Shown here one piece after another: positions 1 to 8,319 of a DNA stretch of 64,000 bases. The position numbers and the translations under genes were made by a program. How positions within the stretch are numbered: the first letter of the stretch is position 1; every line of letters starts with the position of its first letter. Source of the stretch: Sphingomonas sp. TZW2008 (GTDB taxonomy: Bacteria; Pseudomonadota; Alphaproteobacteria; Sphingomonadales; Sphingomonadaceae); assembly GCF_002117915.1 (NCBI RefSeq), contig NZ_BDJB01000015.1:62001-126000 (forward strand), read 5' to 3'. The notes under the pieces were generated by a model. That model saw only the letters and a list, made by a program, of their open reading frames with translations. It searched no databases and had not been told where the DNA came from.

Positions 1-632
1 GCGACTGGGTCCTTCGCGCAATAAACGGCTTCGGTCAGAGGCCGGGTATTGAGGATTGAGATCGGACGCTCCTCGACCGCGAAGCCCAGCTTCTGCAGCT
101 CACCGGTCATCGCCTTGCAGTAGCCGCAGTGAAGGTCCGTGAAGACCACCAGCTTAGGCCCATTGGCAGCACCCCAGCGGATCGCTCCGGCTGACGGGAG
201 TTCGGCGAGGTTGACGTTGCGCGGGCGAGCCGGCGCGCTAGGTGCGGTCCCCTCCTCCCCGTCTGCCGCGTCCGCGTGAGCAGCACCGCGCACGAGCGTG
301 TCGGGGTTCAGCTCCAGCAGGCGGGCAGCGGTCAGATCCTGTTGGGTCTTCATGTCATAGACCCGGCCGATGACGAGATAGCGGGCGCTCGCGTCGGTGT
401 AGAAGACGTTCGGGCCGGCGGTGACCTCGCAGATGCCCGAAAGCTTCTTGCAGTCGACGCCGGAGATCTTCGTCTTGGGCAGACGCTCCGCGATTGCTTT
501 GGTGACCGCCGTAGCGTCGAGCTGGCCTGTACGCGCGCCAGCGCCGGTGCCGGCGTAGAGCAGCACGGCGCCGAGAACACCCGCGACCCCGAGCCCGATC
601 TTGCCTGAGTGGTTGCGCAGGTTGTTTGTCAC
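1..632 (-). CDS. dsbC: DsbC-like thiol:disulfide interchange protein, truncated by the window edge
   Basis: Periplasmic disulfide isomerase, expected to fold secretion-channel proteins of the transfer system. I translated it by hand from a GTG start at 632, which overlaps the traB stop by 4 bases. The N-terminus has one hydrophobic segment (about residues 12-28) that could be a signal or anchor. A DsbC-like dimerisation region follows, then a thioredoxin-type domain with the active-site motif FTDLHCGYC. The catalytic CxxC pair is CGYC, as in DsbC/TrbC-like proteins of F-type systems. The reading frame is still open at base 1, so the C-terminus is missing. Its place directly after traB in the same operon supports a conjugation role. 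Confidence 0.85.
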   Translation of the reverse strand, partial: MTNNLRNHSGKIGLGVAGVLGAVLLYAGTGAGARTGQLDATAVTKAIAERLPKTKISGVDCKKLSGICEVTAGPNVFYTDASARYLVIGRVYDMKTQQDLTAARLLELNPDTLVRGAAHADAADGEEGTAPSAPARPRNVNLAELPSAGAIRWGAANGPKLVVFTDLHCGYCKAMTGELQKLGFAVEERPISILNTRPLTEAVYCAKDPV

Positions 633-2224
633 CGCGGCGTCCTCACATATGCGCCATCGAGGAAGACGATCTCCACGTTGATCCCCGTGGGCATCTCGAT
701 GATCGGTTGATACTGCTCGGCGCGCTCGATCAGGTATTTGGAGACCATGTCCCCGGCCTCCGCCACGCCATTGCCGAGGCCGCCCTTGACGATGTCGCCG
801 GCGCCCAGCTCCTCACGCTTGCCATTGGTGGCGATCTGCACGCCGGTCAGCGCAGCGTTCGTATTGGCGGCAAAGCCACGCCCGAACCCACCGGCGATGC
901 CGGCGAGCAGCGCCTGACCGACGAGAGAGCCCTCGCGGCTCACCACTCGGCCCCGGACGCCAGCCTTGCCGGCGAAGCTGATGAACCCCTTCACCTCGGA
1001 CACGGCCACCCGGCCTCCCGGCTGGTCGCAGGTCATCTTGGCGAGCTTGACGTAGACCTTCTCCGCCGAGAGATCGCCGCGCGCCGCGCCGTTGATGACG
1101 CAACCTTCAATCCGGGTCGTCAGGACACGTCCACCCTGGACGACCGACCGTGCAGGCCCGGTGATGCGCAGGACGACAGGAAGAGGATCGGTCTGACTGT
1201 TGACCCCGGCGCTGGCATCGACACCGACGATCACCTTCGCCGGGGCGTAGCTGTTCGGAGGGAGGTATTCGGGGCTGTCCTCGACCACGACCGGGGAGCT
1301 GTCCGGGCGGGCGGAGCCAGGTCCGCCTCCGGTCCCTGCCCCGCCGGCCGCACCAGCCGCCGACTTGTCGAAGCTGATGACCTTCACCTCCGCCGGGGTC
1401 ATCGCTTGCGACATGCCCTGCGGACCCATCGCGGCGCCCTGCATGTCATAGCCGCCAGCCTGCCCATAGGTCGGGCCGCTTGCACGGAATGGGTCGCCGG
1501 CCGGCGCGGAAGCCGCGCCGCTGCCGGCGCTGCTGCTGGATGTGCGAAGGTTCTGGTTCTCGGACTCGTAGGCGGCGATCACCTTCTGGCCGTTGTTCCG
1601 GATGTCGAGATTCTGTTGCTTGAGCTGCTCGATTTGATCCTGAAGCTGCGCGACCCGGCCAGTCTCGCCTTCAAGCTGCTTGATGCGCCCGTCCTGCATG
1701 TTCAGCCGGTTGGACGACTGCGCCATCCAGGTCTTGTTGTCCTCGACCTTGTTGACCATCGCGTCGGTCGAGATCGGGACCTCCTGACGGCCGTCGATGT
1801 TCGGGTCCAAGCCCTTCTTCTTGTGATTGTCGCCGGTGATGAAGTAGCTCGCCGCGAGCAGCATCACGCCCGCGCCGGACGCGAGAAGCACCTGCTGGCG
1901 GCGCTTGGTCTTGTCGTTCACGCCTGCGAGCGGATTGCCCTTGGCTGCCGGTCGAGTGCCGGCTTGCGCGGGGTCGCCGCTCGCCGCAGCTCCCGGCCGG
2001 CGCCGGGCACCAAAGCCGGGACGCGCGCGCGGCGCACTTGCCGGGATCGAGATCTCTTCCGGTCGACCCGTTGAGGCTTCCTCGCCTTCCGGGGCCGAAG
2101 AGCCAGGGCGGATCTGCGGGCCCTCGCTCGGCGGCGTAAACGCCTGCGCCGGCTCCTCGGGTTCGGAGCCGGTGAAGCCCGGACGCGGCGTGTTGCCGTC
2201 CTCGTTCTCAGGAGTGTCCGACAT
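629..2224 (-). CDS. traB: TraB, VirB10-like core-complex protein of the F-type secretion channel
   Basis: 531 residues. TraB spans from the inner membrane to the outer-membrane core complex. The sequence shows a proline-rich cytoplasmic tail, one membrane segment at about residues 112-130, a coiled-coil stretch after it (rich in Q, L and E), a low-complexity Gly/Ala/Pro/Ser linker, and a C-terminal beta-rich domain like VirB10/TrbI. An ATG at 2224 overlaps the traK stop by one base (TGATG). A GTG three bases upstream, at 2227, is an equally good start after the GGGGGAG ribosome binding site. It is fifth in a same-strand run traA-L-E-K-B-dsbC, which is the F-plasmid gene order. Confidence 0.93.
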   Translation of the reverse strand: MSDTPENEDGNTPRPGFTGSEPEEPAQAFTPPSEGPQIRPGSSAPEGEEASTGRPEEISIPASAPRARPGFGARRRPGAAASGDPAQAGTRPAAKGNPLAGVNDKTKRRQQVLLASGAGVMLLAASYFITGDNHKKKGLDPNIDGRQEVPISTDAMVNKVEDNKTWMAQSSNRLNMQDGRIKQLEGETGRVAQLQDQIEQLKQQNLDIRNNGQKVIAAYESENQNLRTSSSSAGSGAASAPAGDPFRASGPTYGQAGGYDMQGAAMGPQGMSQAMTPAEVKVISFDKSAAGAAGGAGTGGGPGSARPDSSPVVVEDSPEYLPPNSYAPAKVIVGVDASAGVNSQTDPLPVVLRITGPARSVVQGGRVLTTRIEGCVINGAARGDLSAEKVYVKLAKMTCDQPGGRVAVSEVKGFISFAGKAGVRGRVVSREGSLVGQALLAGIAGGFGRGFAANTNAALTGVQIATNGKREELGAGDIVKGGLGNGVAEAGDMVSKYLIERAEQYQPIIEMPTGINVEIVFLDGAYVRTPR

Positions 2225-3033
2225 CACTGGTCTCCCCCGTTCTGGCCGACCAGGTAGGCGGCGGTTGCTTGCCCGGGTGCGAGGTCGGGCTGGCCAATGG
2301 TGACGGCGAGCGTCCCCTGCGGCGCGAGGTCGCCCTCACGGAGCACGACAGGCTTGGTCCCGCGGTTCTCGATCCGGAGCACCTTCCCTTTCAGGGAGGC
2401 GCCGCGATATTCGGCGATCAGACGCACCGAGAGGTCGCCGACCTTGGCGGGCGAGCTCGCGGGTTGCCGGATTTCGTAGCCATCGACCGATCCTTGGGTC
2501 GCCATCGCCTTGATGAGGCGGACCGCGGTGTCCTGGACCGGGGTCTGGTTCTCCCACTCGGCAGCCTTGGCGGTCGCCATCTGCGGGTTGGTCACGAAGA
2601 CCTGCTGGGCCTCGATCGGCGCGATCGAGCACGCGAACTTGTAGACGTATCCCTTCTTCGACGTGGCGAAGAAGCTGATCGTCTTGGGCGCGTAGGTCTC
2701 CGGGATGGCGACGTAGACGTCTCCGCGAATCGGTTCGTTCACGACCGAGAAGTCGTTGAACTGTCCACCGGTCGAGACCTTGGTCACAGCCGCGATCTGG
2801 TCACCGACGAGGCTGATCCGCGTCAGCTCGTTTTTCGCCACGGTGCAATCGACGCGGGCGTTGTCCGCCGCGACCTTGTACTGGTCAGCGAAGGCCGGGC
2901 TCGCGATCAGGAATAACCCTGCTCCCGCGAGGACCATTCCGACGGGCCGGAAGAAAGTGTCGATCACCCGGCTGGAGCCGTAGGCGACCGAAGCGGCGCC
3001 AGCACAGAGCAGGCACACAGGGCTCGCGAACAT
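2224..3033 (-). CDS. traK: TraK, secretin-like outer-membrane core protein
   Basis: 269 residues. TraK is the VirB9/secretin-like component that forms the outer-membrane part of the F-type channel with TraB and TraV. The mature part starts after a hydrophobic stretch ending ASPAFA (about residues 33-50), a good signal-peptidase site. About 30 residues precede that signal when the ATG at 3033 is used, which is long. The 3033 start is kept because it overlaps the traE stop by one base and has a GGGGAGG ribosome binding site. An internal ATG at 2937 would give a shorter signal peptide and remains possible. Confidence 0.88.
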   Translation of the reverse strand: MFASPVCLLCAGAASVAYGSSRVIDTFFRPVGMVLAGAGLFLIASPAFADQYKVAADNARVDCTVAKNELTRISLVGDQIAAVTKVSTGGQFNDFSVVNEPIRGDVYVAIPETYAPKTISFFATSKKGYVYKFACSIAPIEAQQVFVTNPQMATAKAAEWENQTPVQDTAVRLIKAMATQGSVDGYEIRQPASSPAKVGDLSVRLIAEYRGASLKGKVLRIENRGTKPVVLREGDLAPQGTLAVTIGQPDLAPGQATAAYLVGQNGGDQ

Positions 3034-3611
3034 CAGAGCCTCCCCTTCGTCGGGTTAGCCGGGTCAGCGACGACCGAGCCGAAGCCGGTGAGGGAAAGCG
3101 AAACACCGGAATACTTCCACGAAAACTGGAAGGTCTTCTTCTCGGTGGAGATCAGCTTGTCCCCGACAAAGGTGCGGATCTCTCCGGTGACCTCCGACTT
3201 GAGCTGCTTGGTGTCGACCGTCATGCCGGTCATGGTGAAAGATTGCGCGATGTCGGTGTTGGATTGCTCCTTCACCGTCTTCACGAGCTGCGTCTTGATG
3301 GCGCCGTAGAACTCGGGCGCGACGAGCTTCAGGATGTTGTCCATCCAGTAGTTGAGTCCGTCGGGGCTGCGGTTGAGGATCAGGTACGCCGTGTCCCGCG
3401 TGACGGCTTCGAGGTAATCCGGAGCGACGGACGAACTGCTGATCGTCATGGGCCGGCTCAGCACCGGCTGAAGCACGACCTCGCGATCCTTGCTGGCGAT
3501 CACGCCGAAGAGGACCACGATGAACGCCGCCAGACCGGCAGCCAGCAGCGCGAGCCAGTTCCGCTGCTTGAGGAGCGCCTGACTGCGCCCGTGGGAAACG
3601 TATGCGTCCAT
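3033..3611 (-). CDS. traE: TraE, VirB8-like inner-membrane assembly protein
   Basis: 192 residues, the usual size for TraE. It has a short cytoplasmic N-terminus, one membrane helix at about residues 19-41, and a periplasmic domain of the TraE/VirB8 type that organises channel assembly. The gene starts 9 bases after traL ends and its stop overlaps the traK start, so translation is probably coupled. Confidence 0.92.
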   Translation of the reverse strand: MDAYVSHGRSQALLKQRNWLALLAAGLAAFIVVLFGVIASKDREVVLQPVLSRPMTISSSSVAPDYLEAVTRDTAYLILNRSPDGLNYWMDNILKLVAPEFYGAIKTQLVKTVKEQSNTDIAQSFTMTGMTVDTKQLKSEVTGEIRTFVGDKLISTEKKTFQFSWKYSGVSLSLTGFGSVVADPANPTKGRL

Positions 3612-3620
3612 GGTCCCCTC

Positions 3621-3908
3621 TCAGCCCGCCAGCAGGCGACAGTGGGAAGGAGGGGTCAGCTTCAGTCCGACGAACGACGCTGGCATGTACCAGTACGTGG
3701 CGTGCATGACGAACGAGGATGCGCGACCGGCCTTTGCTTTACGAAGTCCGAACCAGGCACCAACGGCGAGAAACAAGCCGATAAAGATATGCTGCGTCAG
3801 GATCCCCCAGACGAAGGGGATGAACATTCCAAGGAACTCGTCGATGGTCCACAGCCCGATGAGCTGCGGCGCGTCCAGGTGCCTTGGAATGGAGTACCGA
3901 TCGAACAT
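3621..3908 (-). CDS. traL: TraL, pilus assembly membrane protein
   Basis: 95 residues, matching the family length. It has two hydrophobic segments (about residues 20-55) around a turn and the conserved N-terminal pattern RYSIPRHLDAP seen in TraL proteins. TraL corresponds to VirB3 and helps assemble the pilus at the inner membrane. It lies 30 bases downstream of traA and 9 bases upstream of traE on the same strand. Confidence 0.92.
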   Translation of the reverse strand: MFDRYSIPRHLDAPQLIGLWTIDEFLGMFIPFVWGILTQHIFIGLFLAVGAWFGLRKAKAGRASSFVMHATYWYMPASFVGLKLTPPSHCRLLAG

Positions 3909-3938
3909 GGCTGACCCCTGCCCCCCGATTGCGACGGC

Positions 3939-4283
3939 TTAGATCGTCGCCGTGACGGTGGACGTGACGATCGGAATGCCGGTGCCGGCACCGACGCCCA
4001 CGCCGACGGGGATCGCGATCTGGCCCATCGAGAACCGGCCGGACGCGAGACCCACCACGCCGCCGGCGAGCGACAGCACGGTGATGATCTTGCCGCCCGA
4101 GCCCTCGAGGAAGTCCGTGAACTTCGTCAGAGCGGTATCGAACGTCGTATCGGCACCGGCCATTGCGACCTCGGCGCCGAAGAAGGCGACGATGGCGACG
4201 GGCAGTGCGTAGTCGAGCGCACGCGCGGCGCTCTCCTTGGTGAAGAGCGCCTTGCGACGCGCCAGGAACGAAGCAGTCCTCAT
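3939..4283 (-). CDS. traA: TraA propilin, subunit of the conjugative pilus
   Basis: 114 residues from the ATG at 4283, which has GAAGGG about 12 bases upstream. A longer reading from a TTG at 4334 has no such site. The protein has a long basic leader, a hydrophobic stretch and the cleavage-site pattern EVAMAG near residue 42, like the AMA site of F propilin. Two further hydrophobic, glycine-rich segments form the mature pilin of about 70 residues. First gene of the operon. Confidence 0.88.
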   Translation of the reverse strand: MRTASFLARRKALFTKESAARALDYALPVAIVAFFGAEVAMAGADTTFDTALTKFTDFLEGSGGKIITVLSLAGGVVGLASGRFSMGQIAIPVGVGVGAGTGIPIVTSTVTATI

Positions 4284-4590
4284 GATGTTGAGCCCTTCGA
4301 GACGAACGTCAGCCGGGTTTAGCTGACGCTCCAATCATCCCACCGGGCGCGATCACTTGAAAAGCCGAAAAGCTGCCAAGAAGTAAAATAGTCACTTTCT
4401 ACGCAGGGCTGCGCAGAACCTGCGCGCTCTACTCAAAAGCTGCTCGGTAGTAGGCAAAAACTGCGCAGAGCGCCTCGCGGCGGCCAAAGAGAACTTGCGC
4501 GGTTTTTGCGCAGCGCTGCGCAGAAGGTGCGCAAGAGACTCTCGCCCCACACCCCTGCTAAGAGGCTCGCTTTCGCGAGAGAGGGGCGAC
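4284..4590. promoter_or_regulatory. Divergent control region of the tra operon with TGCGCA repeats
   Basis: About 300 non-coding bases between traA (leftward) and the gene at 4591 (rightward). It is full of TGCGCA hexamers. Two near-identical direct copies of CTGCGCAGAA followed by a second TGCGC lie at about 4409-4426 and 4515-4532. Between them are GCAAAAACTGCGCAG (4454-4468) and a TTGCGC/TTTGCGCA pair (4494-4512). The 15-mer at 4454-4468 recurs exactly at 19272-19286 before repA. This looks like a multi-site operator for a repressor or activator of transfer. Exact promoter boxes are not clear to me. Confidence 0.6.
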
Positions 4591-4986
4591 GTGGCAGAGG
4601 GAGCAAGAGGCGGAACCAGGGCGATCAAGTCGGTCTCGACGCACCGAGTGTCAGACCTCTTCATCGACCTTGGATCGCTAGCGATTATGCGGATGAGCCG
4701 GGAGGCCGGCGAGTTCATCAGCCTGCGAAAGTGCGCGGCCCGTTGCGTGGAAATCTTGAAAGTTCCCGACGATCAGAGGCTTGAGCAGGTCGTTCGTCTC
4801 TATAAAAGCACGGACTGGCGCGGAACGAAGGCGGTGTCCGTCAGCCTCACAGAGGACGAACAAGCAGCATTTTCCCTCGCAAGACAGGCCCTGGCAGAGC
4901 GTTTCGGGGGGTCGTACACCAGCCTGGACGCCATCGTTATCGCCATGTTCAGCTATCTTGCGGTGCTCCCCGGATCGCGCTTATGA
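4591..4986 (+). CDS. Unrecognised protein, possible transfer regulator
   Basis: 131 residues from a GTG at 4591 preceded by GAGAGGGGCG; a longer open frame begins at 4495 but would start inside the repeat-rich control region. I do not recognise the family. The protein is mixed alpha/beta without membrane segments, with a central stretch (residues 48-75) rich in charged residues and a C-terminal half that may be helical. It is divergent from the tra operon and lies just upstream of a likely DNA-binding protein, so a role in control of transfer is plausible but unproven. Confidence 0.6.
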   Translation: MAEGARGGTRAIKSVSTHRVSDLFIDLGSLAIMRMSREAGEFISLRKCAARCVEILKVPDDQRLEQVVRLYKSTDWRGTKAVSVSLTEDEQAAFSLARQALAERFGGSYTSLDAIVIAMFSYLAVLPGSRL

Positions 4987-4997
4987 TTGCATCGCGA

Positions 4998-5011
4998 TAT
5001 AAGATCTTATA
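4998..5011. promoter_or_regulatory. 14-bp perfect palindrome, possible operator
   Basis: TATAAGATCTTATA is a perfect 14-base palindrome in the 65-base gap before the gene at 5052. It is AT-rich in a GC-rich region, so it may be a binding site for the HTH protein encoded just downstream (autoregulation), but that is inference. Confidence 0.4.
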
Positions 5012-5051
5012 GGGCCGTCAGGGTGGTCCCACGGGTCTTAGGGAGGGCGCG

Positions 5052-5495
5052 GTGCTGGCTGAAGCGTCGTTGAACAATCACCTGAAAGCCGATCTTTCCA
5101 GGGTGTTGAAGACAACCCACTACTCACTCGAGTACATCGCGGCCGCGACGCATCTCGATCGATCGCTGCTGAGCAGGCTGAAGAATGGCAAGACGAAAAA
5201 CGTCACCATGGACATGGCCCACCTCATCTACGACGCGATCGGCGAAAGCGCAGCGCTCGCGATCCTGCTGTTCAGCGGCGGACGTGGACTGAAGTCCGAG
5301 GGCCAGCGCACGCTGGCTCGGCTGAGCCTGCAGGCTACCCTGAACGTGATCGAGAGCATGGACGAGGCCGAGGACGGCAATAACCCAGCGCTGCTGGTCG
5401 CCTTCGATACCGCCATTCATCAGCTATCGCGTCAGGTGCGGCCCGGCGCTCGCCGCGGAAGGCCCGTCGGGAGCAGTCGGCCCACAGCCTCCTGA
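5052..5495 (+). CDS. Small HTH (XRE-like) DNA-binding protein
   Basis: 147 residues from a GTG at 5052 with GGGAGGG just upstream. The N-terminal 60 residues look like a helix-turn-helix: the segment around YIAAATHLDRSLLSRLKNG fits the XRE/Cro pattern (helix, turn, recognition helix with SLLSRLKNG). The rest is helical with a basic, arginine-rich tail. It is probably a transcriptional regulator. The palindrome at 4998-5011 and the TGCGCA repeats at the tra promoter are candidate targets. Confidence 0.6.
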   Translation: MLAEASLNNHLKADLSRVLKTTHYSLEYIAAATHLDRSLLSRLKNGKTKNVTMDMAHLIYDAIGESAALAILLFSGGRGLKSEGQRTLARLSLQATLNVIESMDEAEDGNNPALLVAFDTAIHQLSRQVRPGARRGRPVGSSRPTAS

Positions 5496-5504
5496 CCTTG
5501 TCAA

Positions 5505-5530
5505 GCCGCGCTGGCGGCCTTTTCGCTTTT
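5505..5530 (+). terminator. Rho-independent terminator after the HTH gene
   Basis: GCCGC-GCTG-GCGGC stem-loop followed by CTTTTCGCTTTT, just after the stop at 5495. Short stem but a clear T-rich tail. Confidence 0.6.
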
Positions 5531-5576
5531 CGCGCGTTTACGGCTCATACTGCATTTCGCGGTAGAGAATCGGAGC

Positions 5577-5852
5577 ATGAACCAATTCACGCCCCTTGAG
5601 CTGCAGAACTGGCTGGCGGTTTACGCCGCTACCGCGGCGTGCTGCGTGATCGCTATGGCCCTCTCCGTAAGCACCGTCGGCTACGAACTCTATCGCGAGC
5701 GCATTTGGACGACGGTCGATCTTCGCTCCCCGCGCAGTGTCATCCTTTTCGCGCCGAAGATCTGGTGGAGATGGCAGAGGCGCTATTTCCTTTCTACGCC
5801 TGTCACGCTTGCGATCGTCACCTGGTTCGGGGCGACCCTTAGTTGGTCATGA
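5577..5852 (+). CDS. Small membrane protein, unknown
   Basis: 91 residues with two hydrophobic helices (about residues 12-32 and 72-88) separated by a basic loop containing PKIWWRWQRRYF. I do not recognise it. It ends 14 bases inside the 3' end of the convergent lytic transglycosylase gene, a common arrangement for real convergent genes. Confidence 0.5.
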   Translation: MNQFTPLELQNWLAVYAATAACCVIAMALSVSTVGYELYRERIWTTVDLRSPRSVILFAPKIWWRWQRRYFLSTPVTLAIVTWFGATLSWS

Positions 5853-6699
5853 AGCCGAGCATCACCGCCATGCGGTGCGCTTCGCTCGTCGGGTTCTGAA
5901 AGATGCCGACTGGCTCGCGCCAGTAGCTCAGGACGTTACGTACATAGGTCGGCGTCTCCCGATTCTGCGGAATGCCACGTGCCTTCATCACGCTGCCTGG
6001 ACCGGCGTTGTAGGCCGCGAGTGCGAGTGGGACCGATCCGAACTTGTCGAGGAGCTGGCGCAGGTAGCGCGCGCCTCCGTTGACGTTTGCGCGAGGATCG
6101 AAGCGGTTCGTCACGCCGAGCCCAAGCGCAGTGAGGGGCATGAGCTGGCTAAGCCCCCCTGCCCCCTTCGGACTCACGATCATGGGATTATAGCGCGACT
6201 CCTGGATCACGACGGAATCCATGAGGCCGGTCGGTAGACCGTACCTGCATTCGGCCTCGCGGACGAGCGGATAGAAGGTTCGCCGTGCCATGTAAGTCGA
6301 GGCCGAGATCGACGATCGCAGCGGTGCGATCGAGATCGGTCCGCCACAGGGCGCATCCGCGAGCTGACGCACCGGCACCTGCGGCCGAGCGAGGTCGGAG
6401 AACGCGGCCGCCATCACCGGCAGCACGGTAGCCTCGGAGGCGGGCTGCTGCGCAGTCATAGCGACCGGTAGAGGCTCCGCCTCAGCCGCTGGCTCTGGCG
6501 CCTGCACGGCGGTCTGTGACTTCCATACGTTCAGCTCATAGAGAGTGAACTCCGAGCCACTCGTTACGGCGGCACCGTTTCGTTGTGTCAGAACCGCCGG
6601 CTGCGTTTTGCCGAACACAGCGACCTTGACCTGCTGCGCGCTCGCGCCTTGGGCGCCCAGCGCGGCTGCCAAGATCGCGATCCCCCCTGCCCTCTTCAT
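5839..6699 (-). CDS. Lytic transglycosylase (SLT type) for conjugation
   Basis: 286 residues. It cuts peptidoglycan to let the secretion channel through the wall, as VirB1-like proteins do. The start is the ATG at 6699, which has GGAGA upstream and gives a classic signal peptide (MKRAGG...GASA). A GTG 24 bases earlier is less likely. A low-complexity linker leads to a C-terminal SLT domain with the catalytic glutamate in QESRYN, then the usual GLSQLMP, NGGARYL and ALAAYNAGPG motifs. It is transcribed in the direction of the tra genes but separated from them. Confidence 0.9.
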   Translation of the reverse strand: MKRAGGIAILAAALGAQGASAQQVKVAVFGKTQPAVLTQRNGAAVTSGSEFTLYELNVWKSQTAVQAPEPAAEAEPLPVAMTAQQPASEATVLPVMAAAFSDLARPQVPVRQLADAPCGGPISIAPLRSSISASTYMARRTFYPLVREAECRYGLPTGLMDSVVIQESRYNPMIVSPKGAGGLSQLMPLTALGLGVTNRFDPRANVNGGARYLRQLLDKFGSVPLALAAYNAGPGSVMKARGIPQNRETPTYVRNVLSYWREPVGIFQNPTSEAHRMAVMLGFMTN

Positions 6700-6831
6700 G
6701 GCCGATCTCCGTTGGAGCGGCACGCCGAGTTCGGAGGCGCTTGCGCGAGCCTCATGGGGGTGCCGAGTTGGAATAGTGAGCCATCCAATCCCGACTTGGC
6801 AAGCCTGATCGACTTTATTCTGGTCGCGCGA

Positions 6832-7155
6832 TCACTTTTCTTCAGTCCGGTCCATCAAGTTCTCGATGACTTGCCAATACGGGGCGTTCTCGCGGTCGCA
6901 GAGCTCGATGAACCTGCTCATCACGCTCGCCGGGCCCTTCATGCTGATCTGGTGCATCGGCTCCCCAGCGTGGGGGTTCTTCCGGCGGCCGAGCTTCAGG
7001 GGCGGCTGCGATGGCTTCGTGAAGCCGTGCTCGCGGCCGACCGCGTCGATCGCGGCGCGTTCCTCGCGAACGTCCTCGCGACGTCGTGACGACGACGATG
7101 GAGCGGAAGGCGTGATATCGTCGAGATTGCCAAGCCCAAGATCAACCTTGCTCAT
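6832..7155 (-). CDS. Small partner protein of ParA (ParB/ParG-like)
   Basis: 107 residues. The start overlaps the parA stop by four bases (ATGA), so the two are translationally coupled. The N-terminal half is basic and disordered (serine/arginine-rich). The C-terminal 45 residues (about 68-103) have a hydrophobic pattern that could form a small dimeric DNA-binding fold such as ribbon-helix-helix. Position and size fit the centromere-binding partner of a type I partition system. No family motif is certain. Confidence 0.6.
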   Translation of the reverse strand: MSKVDLGLGNLDDITPSAPSSSSRRREDVREERAAIDAVGREHGFTKPSQPPLKLGRRKNPHAGEPMHQISMKGPASVMSRFIELCDRENAPYWQVIENLMDRTEEK

Positions 7156-7841
7156 GCCGCCTGCCCCTGCCCTGCTGCCCGAAGATCGCGGATCGTCTGG
7201 GTGACTTCCCTGACGAACTCGGTCGCATTCGCCTTGGCCTTCCCGAGCCCGTTCACGGCCTCGTCATGGAGGTCCCAGAGCGACTGGTAATGCGTAAACA
7301 TCGCGCGGAAGGCCGCCCGCTCGTTGAGCGCCACCTTCAGCGCCGGGATCGATGCCTCCTGGAACTGCGACCGGATCTCCTTCTCGTCTCGCGTCGCGAT
7401 CGCGGGATTAACCCGCGTGAACAGCATCCGGTACGAGATGTCGCGGCGCAGCTCCTTGGCCTGAGCCATGACCATCTTGATCGCACGGCTCGCCTGACGG
7501 GCGTCGACCGGCGACGCCTGCAGCGGGATGATCACCAGGTCCGTCCGTGAGATCGCGCGGGCCATGGCGAGGTTGGCCGTACCTTCGAGGTCGACGATCA
7601 CGAACTGCGTCTTCTCGGCCGCCTCCTCGATCGCGTCGATGATCTCGTCATCGCTCGGCAGGCGAAGCCACTTGAAGCCAGGATGTTCCGCGCTCGTCGC
7701 CCAGCCTTCAACCGTCCTGTTGGGATCTCCGTCGATCACGGTCACGGAGGCTCCTGCCGCGGTGAGCCCGGTGGCGAGCAGGAGAGCTGAGGTGCTCTTC
7801 CCTACCCCGCCCTTGGGGCTCGCGAAACTTATCACAGGCAT
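7152..7841 (-). CDS. parA: ParA-family partition ATPase
   Basis: 229 residues from the ATG at 7841, preceded by GAAGGGGAAG; the open frame extends further upstream but the Walker motif then would not be near the N-terminus. Deviant Walker A motif KGGVGKST at residues 10-17, followed by IDGDPN and a VIVDLEGT segment (Walker A-prime and B). It drives plasmid segregation together with the overlapping small gene downstream. It is the short ParA type without an N-terminal HTH, so autoregulation would fall to the partner protein. Confidence 0.9.
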   Translation of the reverse strand: MPVISFASPKGGVGKSTSALLLATGLTAAGASVTVIDGDPNRTVEGWATSAEHPGFKWLRLPSDDEIIDAIEEAAEKTQFVIVDLEGTANLAMARAISRTDLVIIPLQASPVDARQASRAIKMVMAQAKELRRDISYRMLFTRVNPAIATRDEKEIRSQFQEASIPALKVALNERAAFRAMFTHYQSLWDLHDEAVNGLGKAKANATEFVREVTQTIRDLRAAGQGQAA

Positions 7842-8074
7842 CAATCTTCCCCTTCTTCGGCCGCAGTGCGTTGCGTGCGCCGGCCAAGTCATCCGACCGC
7901 ACCGCCAGCGATGACGAGTGCTGCGTCGGCAGCCGGTGGCAATGCACGACCTCGCCCCGCCCGACCTGCCTAGCGGGGCACCGACAGGACGAGCCAATTC
8001 ACCGCTAGGCAACGCTCGGCCCGCGATGGGCATAGCTGCCACCGCGCGCCATCGCAAGTCTCGCCTGGCAGTGT

Positions 8075-8128
8075 CATGGCGCGCACTTGCTGGCGGGGCG
8101 TACTCGGGTGGGGGAAGTGCGCGCCATG
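8075..8128. repeat. 14-bp inverted repeat, candidate parS
   Basis: CATGGCGCGCACTT (8075-8088) and its exact reverse complement AAGTGCGCGCCATG (8115-8128) are separated by 26 bases. A partial third copy (GCGCGCCAT) lies at 8044-8052. No gene covers it. Confidence 0.5.
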
Positions 8129-8166
8129 GCTCGCGGTCTGTAGGCTGGCAAGGGGATGTAATCGCC

Positions 8167-8212
8167 TTGGTAGGCTAGGCCTGCCGTTGGTAGCCTACCG
8201 CATGGTACCATG
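8167..8212. repeat. Cluster of short palindromes upstream of the primase gene
   Basis: TTGGTAG occurs at 8167 and 8187. GGTAG-C-CTACC (8189-8199) is a 5+1+5 palindrome, and GGTAGGCT (8169-8176) pairs with AGCCTACC (8192-8199). CATGGTACCATG (8201-8212) is a perfect 12-bp palindrome. Candidate operator or centromere sites. Confidence 0.45.
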
Positions 8213-8280
8213 GTCATGCTTGCACGATGGGCGATCCTTACAGACTATACTCTGTCCGACCCCAAGACGATACTCGGCCG

Positions 8281-8319
8281 GAGGAAAGAGGGAAGGGAGG
8301 CTTCGCAAAGGAGGCGGAA
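8281..8319 (+). promoter_or_regulatory. Purine-tract leader of the primase gene (leader family)
   Basis: GAGGAAAGAGGGAAGGGAGG at 8281-8300 followed by the ribosome binding site AAAGGAGG at 8308-8315. The hairpin seen in other family members is not obvious here. One of the purine-rich leaders described under findings. Confidence 0.5.

Larger units (their letters stand above)
7842..8319. other. Non-coding region between parA and primase with several palindromes
   Basis: About 480 bases with no convincing gene. It holds the 14-bp inverted repeat at 8075-8128, the palindrome cluster at 8167-8212 and a purine tract before the primase gene. Its place next to parA makes it the best candidate for the centromere (parS) of the partition system and for the divergent promoters of parA and the primase. 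Confidence 0.55.

Noticed and set aside
626..2074. Long open frame on the plus strand opposite traB
   Set aside because: It is the antisense of a well-supported tra gene in GC-rich DNA; composition is arginine/histidine-rich and no ribosome binding site is seen.
4392..4718. Minus-strand frame of 108 codons through the tra control region
   Set aside because: It runs through the TGCGCA repeats and into the gene at 4591; its residues only reflect the repeats.
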